Below, piece by piece: positions 32,261-35,274 of a stretch of DNA of 35,274 nt. Source of the DNA: CAKSQF01 sp051868045 (GTDB taxonomy: Bacteria; Bacillota; Clostridia; Oscillospirales; CAG-272); NCBI GenBank assembly GCA_051868045.1, contig JBJDZN010000032.1, positions 1 to 35,274 on the forward strand, given 5' to 3'. Under the pieces are notes generated by a model. It made no database searches. It saw only the letters and a program-made list of their open reading frames with translations, and was not told the DNA's origin. The position numbers and the translations under genes are program-made. Position 1 is the stretch's first letter. Every line of letters starts with the position of its first letter.

Positions 32261-33847
32261 TCAGCCCCGATCGGGCAGTCCCTTTGCCTTGGCGTACATC
32301 TTGAAGAACTCATCCGCACGGACAAATTCCACCTTGCCGTCGTATTCCTCGGAAAGTTCCTTTTCCAGATCGGCAAGATCGGTCAGGGTGACTCTGCCCC
32401 AGACGGTCAGCTGTGCGGCGATAAATATCGGTTCCTTCTTGTCCCAATTTTTCAGATCGCGGTGGATGACCGAGGCAAGATGATCCTTCGTAAAGGTGTA
32501 GCAGGGAGTCAGCTGTTTGCAGATCAGACCGTCTGCCACTGATGTAATGCTTTCTCTGTCATCGGTGAAAAGTTGAACGGTCAGACCGTAGAGATAGGGG
32601 GCATTCTGACTGTAGATTTTTCTCTGACTGTCGTTCAGATTATCCCATACCGTGACCGTACGAAGTCCCGTGCGCTCGAAATAGCGGTTGGACAGGGAAC
32701 AGTATTTGCCGAAATTCTCATCCGATCCGGCGTAGGGACCTTCGGGAATGTCCTCGTCCAGGGTGTTGTTGGGCATAGCATAGCCCATGCCGGAGGGTCC
32801 GCAGACAAAGCAGTCTTTGTCGGTGGAGTGATCATAGTAATAGTTCATGATTCCGGGGGCAAGGTCAGCAAGAGCGGGAGAGATCGTCCAGTTGACGGCA
32901 ACCTTGCCCCGGACATCGGCATTCTCATCCCAGTATTTGCGCATATAGTGCTGGCAATACTGAATATTGTCGCCGTCCGAAACAAAAACGGTCACATAGG
33001 CTTTGTTTTCGGGGGTCCGATAGGCAGGTTCCGGACGGATGTGGATGTCCTGCTTTTGGGCGTAGACGGTGGGATTCTCGAAGAAGTCGGAGGGAACGGT
33101 GGACAGACCGAATCCGGTGGCGGTGGTGATACCCGACCGCTCCTCGGTGTACCATCCGGTGCAGATGGAGGCACCCGGTTCCATGTCAGAAAGGAACTTC
33201 TTGTACAGTTCCTGTTCGGCAGGGCTGTTGCGGCAGTCCAGCCAAACCGTTGCGCACCCGGTTGCGGCTGCCAGGTCCCGCATCTGATAGGGATTGTGAG
33301 GGTTCAGGGAGAACAGGATCCGATGGCAGCAGTCTTTCCAGACGTGGTCGTAGAGGTAGCCGTAGATGTCCAGCGAATTGTAAAGCCGCAGATCGGACAG
33401 GTCCTCCAGAACGGGAATGTCTGCGCCCAGATGCCGGATGTGGTGGTACATTCTGACTGACACGGGAATGCCGCCCTTGACGGAGGCAACGGTTGCGGCA
33501 AGGTTGGGAAACTGCTTGCATCGCTGAGTGCTGTAAACCACGAGTCCGTTGCATTCGGGAAGATATTTTTCCAGCAGTTGTTCGGGGGTGGTGTAGTTCA
33601 GCGTCAGTCCGCATTCATGAGCCCAAGTTTCGGAGCCTTCGCCGGCACCGGGGTCCACCAGCAGAATGCGGGGCTTCTTGCGGTTGACAATACCCTGGAG
33701 TGCGGACAGGGCAAACAGCAGGTCGTGGGCGACACCTTTGGTCTGAGCAGCGTCCAAAACCGTGTCGGGGGAGGGGAAGGAAGGGAAAATCCGATCCGAT
33801 TCCCAGGTGAATTCATTTTTTTCCATTTTTGCGTTTTTCATTTTCAT
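32261..33847 (-). CDS. GxGYxYP-family putative glycoside hydrolase
   Basis: A 528-residue protein of the family named for the GxGYxYP motif, seen here as GMGYAMP (353-359; the second Tyr is Met). Other landmarks are the N-terminal domain block LFALSALQGIVNRKKPRILL, the acidic VFVSDGDNIQY motif (288-298) and NWTISPALADLAPGI. The family is predicted, mainly from Bacteroides polysaccharide loci, to act on glycans; no activity is firmly established to my knowledge. No signal peptide is present, unlike many exported members, so it should be cytoplasmic. AAAGG precedes the ATG. It is first gene of an operon with the SDR and carries a palindrome in its short leader. Confidence 0.82.
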   Translation of the reverse strand: MKMKNAKMEKNEFTWESDRIFPSFPSPDTVLDAAQTKGVAHDLLFALSALQGIVNRKKPRILLVDPGAGEGSETWAHECGLTLNYTTPEQLLEKYLPECNGLVVYSTQRCKQFPNLAATVASVKGGIPVSVRMYHHIRHLGADIPVLEDLSDLRLYNSLDIYGYLYDHVWKDCCHRILFSLNPHNPYQMRDLAAATGCATVWLDCRNSPAEQELYKKFLSDMEPGASICTGWYTEERSGITTATGFGLSTVPSDFFENPTVYAQKQDIHIRPEPAYRTPENKAYVTVFVSDGDNIQYCQHYMRKYWDENADVRGKVAVNWTISPALADLAPGIMNYYYDHSTDKDCFVCGPSGMGYAMPNNTLDEDIPEGPYAGSDENFGKYCSLSNRYFERTGLRTVTVWDNLNDSQRKIYSQNAPYLYGLTVQLFTDDRESITSVADGLICKQLTPCYTFTKDHLASVIHRDLKNWDKKEPIFIAAQLTVWGRVTLTDLADLEKELSEEYDGKVEFVRADEFFKMYAKAKGLPDRG

Positions 33848-33885
33848 TTACCGTACCTTTCATGGTCGTTTCGGAAAATATCGTT

Positions 33886-33905
33886 CGCCGACCGCTCGGT
33901 CGGCG
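33886..33905. promoter_or_regulatory. Perfect 20-bp palindrome in the GxGYxYP leader
   Basis: CGCCGACCG (33886-33894), CT, CGGTCGGCG (33897-33905). It is GC-rich inside an AT-rich promoter region and falls about 6-25 bases after the predicted RNA start. It may be an operator for a dimeric repressor (LacI-like operators have this size) or a leader hairpin. No adjacent regulator gene is present. Confidence 0.5.
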
Positions 33906-33917
33906 GAAGACACTGCT

Positions 33918-33946
33918 ATTTTACTCATAAAAGAAGGGTTTGTCAA
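33918..33946 (-). promoter_or_regulatory. Sigma-A promoter for the GxGYxYP-SDR operon
   Basis: On the minus strand TTGACA (33941-33946), 17 bases, TAAAAT (33918-33923). The predicted RNA start is ~33911. Confidence 0.85.
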
Positions 33947-34009
33947 GGGTTTATCGGAAAAAGGTCGGAAACCGGAAGAAAGATCTGAAAGAAAAATTCG
34001 AGAAATCGG

Positions 34010-34038
34010 TTGACAACTCGGGCAAAGTGGTGTATAAT
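34010..34038 (+). promoter_or_regulatory. Consensus promoter for ssrA
   Basis: TTGACA (34010-34015), 17 bases, TATAAT (34033-34038). It predicts a precursor with ~94 extra bases before the mature tmRNA 5' end, to be removed by RNase P. Confidence 0.9.
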
Positions 34039-34138
34039 AAACAGGCAATGTCTGCGGCATCCCAAAAGTTCCGATGAGGTACGGAATTTTGCAGGTGAAC
34101 AGACGATTGATCAAATTGGCAATCTGCCGACAGAATAT

Positions 34139-34509
34139 GGGGGCGTAAAGGTTTCGACGGGGATTTTGAGGTAGGATAAGCGGGTAGAGCCGGGCAGTCT
34201 CTATAAAGGCCCAACTTAAAAATAAACGCAAATCATAACGATTTAGCAGTAGCTGCCTAAACGCAGCTATGATGTCGCCACAGTGCGACCCGTCCGACGG
34301 AGAGGATCGCGGCTCCGACCCGGGCGTCGATGAGCGATGACCGTGCACAGCCTGTTCGCCATTGAAGCTGTCATGAACAAAATGGCTACCTGACCCTGCA
34401 GCCCGTCTGTCGGCGGCAGAGCCGGGGAAATTCAAAAGGCAGTCTGCACCCGGAGAAAGTCCTGTCAAGAGGTTTTCGGACAGGGGTTCGACTCCCCTCG
34501 CCTCCACCA
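34139..34509 (+). ncRNA. ssrA: Transfer-messenger RNA (tmRNA)
   Basis: The RNA rescues stalled ribosomes: its tRNA-like part is charged with alanine, and its short reading frame adds a degradation tag. The 5' end GGGGGCG pairs with CGCCTCC near the 3' end to form the acceptor stem. The start region continues with the conserved GTAAAGGTTTCGACGGGG, the 3' part has the T-arm GGGGTTCGACTCCCC, and CCA is encoded (34507-34509). The tag frame begins at GCA 34228 and ends at TAA 34258-34260, giving ANHNDLAVAA, with the usual small hydrophobic end read by ClpXP. Pseudoknot-rich sequence fills 34261-34470. Length 371 bases, one-piece form. SmpB is not in the window. Confidence 0.95.
34228..34260 (+). 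other. tmRNA tag reading frame
   Basis: Ten codons plus stop encode ANHNDLAVAA. The resume codon is GCA (Ala), preceded by TAAAC. Ending -LAVAA fits Firmicute tags. Confidence 0.85.
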
Positions 34510-34530
34510 GCGGCAAGTTGCCGCTCCCTA

Positions 34531-34560
34531 GTATCGCATTTTCAGGTGCGATACTTTTTT
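34531..34560 (+). terminator. ssrA: ssrA terminator, first copy
   Basis: GTATCGCA (34531-34538), loop TTTTCAGG, TGCGATAC (34547-34554), then six T. Just upstream, AGCGGCAA/TTGCCGCT (34509-34525) overlaps the last base of the tmRNA CCA end and may guide 3' processing. Confidence 0.9.
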
Positions 34561-34625
34561 ATTCCATTCCCGAGGGTGAAGAATGTCGTTTTCGTATCAA
34601 AACAGGCAGCAGTGCCGGCGCCCGA

Positions 34626-34655
34626 GTATCGCATTTTCAGGTGCGATACTTTTTT
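34626..34655 (+). terminator. ssrA terminator, second copy
   Basis: Identical to the first copy in stem, loop and T-run (34626-34655). Its left edge forms the end of the truncated permease frame on the other strand. Confidence 0.88.
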
Positions 34656-34795
34656 ATTTTATTTCCGAGGGCGGTCACCGTGCCGAACACACCGATTTTG
34701 TTGATTGCATAGGGAATCGTCAATATTCCCGTCCCGATGCCTGCGCCTGCTACCAGCATAAGCGATTCTGTAAAGGTTAATCTCTTTGTTTTCAT
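34637..34795 (-). pseudogene. Truncated amino-acid permease (N-terminal 52 codons only)
   Basis: The minus strand carries an ATG at 34795 with GGGAAG upstream and a consensus promoter. The first ~43 residues match the start of amino-acid permeases: LTFTESLMLVAGAGIGTGIL then TIPYAINKIGVFGTVTAL, which is the first membrane helix with its GAGIGTGIL unwound-helix motif and the start of the next. The frame then runs into the second terminator repeat (GNKIKKYRT) and stops at 34637. A functional permease needs about 10-12 helices, so this is a broken remnant. The breakpoint falls at the edge of the duplicated 47-base unit, suggesting that the event that duplicated the terminator also removed the rest of the gene. 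Confidence 0.75.
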
Positions 34796-34834
34796 GTATC
34801 TTCCCAAAGTCAAAAGTTGTTTGATGTTTTTTCT

Positions 34835-34863
34835 ATTGTATCACGAAAATATGAACTTGTCAA
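34835..34863 (-). promoter_or_regulatory. Sigma-A promoter of the truncated permease
   Basis: On the minus strand TTGACA (34858-34863), 17 bases, TACAAT (34835-34840). It still appears functional and would send transcription toward the 3' end of ssrA. Confidence 0.8.
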
Positions 34864-34871
34864 CAGCAAAA

Positions 34872-34901
34872 GCCGCCGGGAGCATTTCTTCCTTCGGCGG
34901 C
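34872..34901 (-). terminator. GC-rich hairpin upstream of the permease promoter
   Basis: GCCGCCG (34872-34878) and CGGCGGC (34895-34901) form a stem, extended inside by GGAG/CTTCC pairing. On the minus strand TTTT follows, so it looks like the end of a minus-strand transcript, yet no minus-strand gene is seen in 34905-35050. That stretch shows only a CCCTTTCGGAAGGG hairpin near 34963 and the next promoter; it may be decayed sequence. Confidence 0.45.
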
Positions 34902-35042
34902 AACATAATTATGACGCTTTGTTGTTTTCCTGATTCTCCGCCAACCGCTTTACTTTCTGTATCCCTTTCGGAAGGGTGGATTGTAATTATGAAATTCTGC
35001 CAAAAAAGTTTGAGAAATAATTAACAATTTTCCTAAAATGTA

Positions 35043-35071
35043 TTGACAATCAGAGAATTATATGATATAAT
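35043..35071 (+). promoter_or_regulatory. Consensus promoter for the right-edge gene
   Basis: TTGACA (35043-35048), 17 bases, TATAAT (35066-35071). The leader to ATG 35127 is ~50 bases. Confidence 0.88.
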
Positions 35072-35126
35072 GATTTTGTAAAACGATTTTGACAGTCCGA
35101 AACGGATTCGAAAGGACATGAAGGAT

Positions 35127-35274
35127 ATGTTATACAAGAACTTCTATAAGCTCTCATGGTATCGTATTCCGCCACTGCTGCTTGTTTTGGCGATTGTCGG
35201 GATACTCGCAACGGTCGTTGCGGTGATCGGCATTGTTCGTAACAAAAAGTCCTCCGATAAAACAAGATTGATCA
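35127..35274 (+). CDS. Unknown membrane protein, N-terminal part (cut by window edge)
   Basis: Forty-nine codons from an ATG at 35127 (or in-frame ATG 35118) run off the right edge. The peptide starts MLYKNFYKLSWYRIPP, then one strong membrane helix (~17-37, LLLVLAIVGILATVVAVIGI) and a basic segment (VRNKKSSDKTRL). AAAGGA lies 10 bases before ATG 35127. The aromatic, basic start before a single helix suggests a cytoplasmic N-terminus or a signal anchor. I do not recognise the family, and the remainder is outside the window. The consensus promoter supports that it is a real gene. Confidence 0.65.
   Translation, partial: MLYKNFYKLSWYRIPPLLLVLAIVGILATVVAVIGIVRNKKSSDKTRLI

Larger units (their letters stand above)
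34530..34671 (+). repeat. Direct repeat of a 47-base terminator unit behind ssrA
   Basis: Copies at 34530-34576 and 34625-34671 match at 44 of 47 positions, 95 bases apart; the first 34 bases are identical. Each contains the complete terminator hairpin. The preceding bases are also loosely alike (small GGCA/TGCC-type hairpins at 34509-34525 and 34606-34617), so the duplicated unit may be ~95 bases with a diverged left half. Confidence 0.85.

Noticed and set aside
34490..34509. Possible tRNA gene ending in CCA
   Set aside because: The T-arm and CCA belong to the tRNA-like domain of tmRNA; the 5' half at 34139 pairs with it.
34510..35274. attR-type copy of the ssrA 3' end indicating an integrated element
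   Set aside because: No second copy of the tmRNA 3' sequence is present to the right within the window, and no integrase gene is seen.

Overview
The window looks like chromosome from an anaerobic, probably gut-associated member of the Clostridia (low-GC Firmicutes lineage; Oscillospirales-like is my guess, not shown). This rests on strong Shine-Dalgarno sites, twelve clear sigma-A type promoters with 17-base spacers, a YitT transporter, an S-layer-homology protein, a YtrA-type GntR/ABC module, YebC/PmpR, tmRNA and plant-polysaccharide enzymes. Coding density is high, genes lie on both strands, and most of the content is housekeeping with short accessory patches. The left edge cuts an IS30-like transposase gene and the right edge cuts a small membrane protein gene.

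Layout. 1-308: start of an IS30-type transposase (minus strand) and the pyk promoter. 309-6888 (+): pyruvate kinase, a very large GH127-like beta-L-arabinofuranosidase, and an exported, membrane-anchored PIG-L deacetylase, closed by a strong terminator. 7013-8443 (-): a GH43 enzyme followed by a suppressor-of-fused-like protein. 8549-10075 (-): the NAD(P)HX repair enzyme, divergent from an Smr-domain gene and an RluA-type pseudouridine synthase (+). 11469-12614 (+): a FucO-like lactaldehyde reductase with its own promoter and terminator.

12707-20529 is a run of minus-strand genes: ilvE, RluA, a DUF3810 membrane protease-like protein, murA with a long structured leader, another RluA, and apolipoprotein N-acyltransferase. 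20795-22075 (+) is a secreted SLH protein. It is followed by minus-strand YitT and esterase genes, then divergent argS and yebC (+).

26722-33847 (-): a lipoprotein-type cell-wall amidase; a GntR regulator, ABC ATPase and large permease operon with a candidate operator; and a GxGYxYP putative glycoside hydrolase with a short-chain dehydrogenase. 33911-35274 holds the ssrA (tmRNA) gene, two nearly identical tandem terminators, a truncated amino-acid permease gene that keeps its promoter and RBS, and the start of an unknown membrane protein.

How the genes work together. GH127-like, GH43, GxGYxYP, PIG-L and FucO suggest breakdown of arabinose- or deoxysugar-containing glycans feeding glycolysis (Pyk) and redox balancing (FucO), but no sugar importer or sugar-responsive regulator is present, so the link is inferred. 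MurA, the amidase, Lnt and the SLH protein are envelope functions. Three RluA synthases, Smr, ArgS, YebC and tmRNA are translation functions. I found no strong candidate for a wholly new system. The best leads are the disrupted locus beside ssrA, Lnt in a Firmicute-like genome, the GH43/SUFU pair, the structured leaders of ilvE and murA, and the palindrome at the start of the GxGYxYP transcript.
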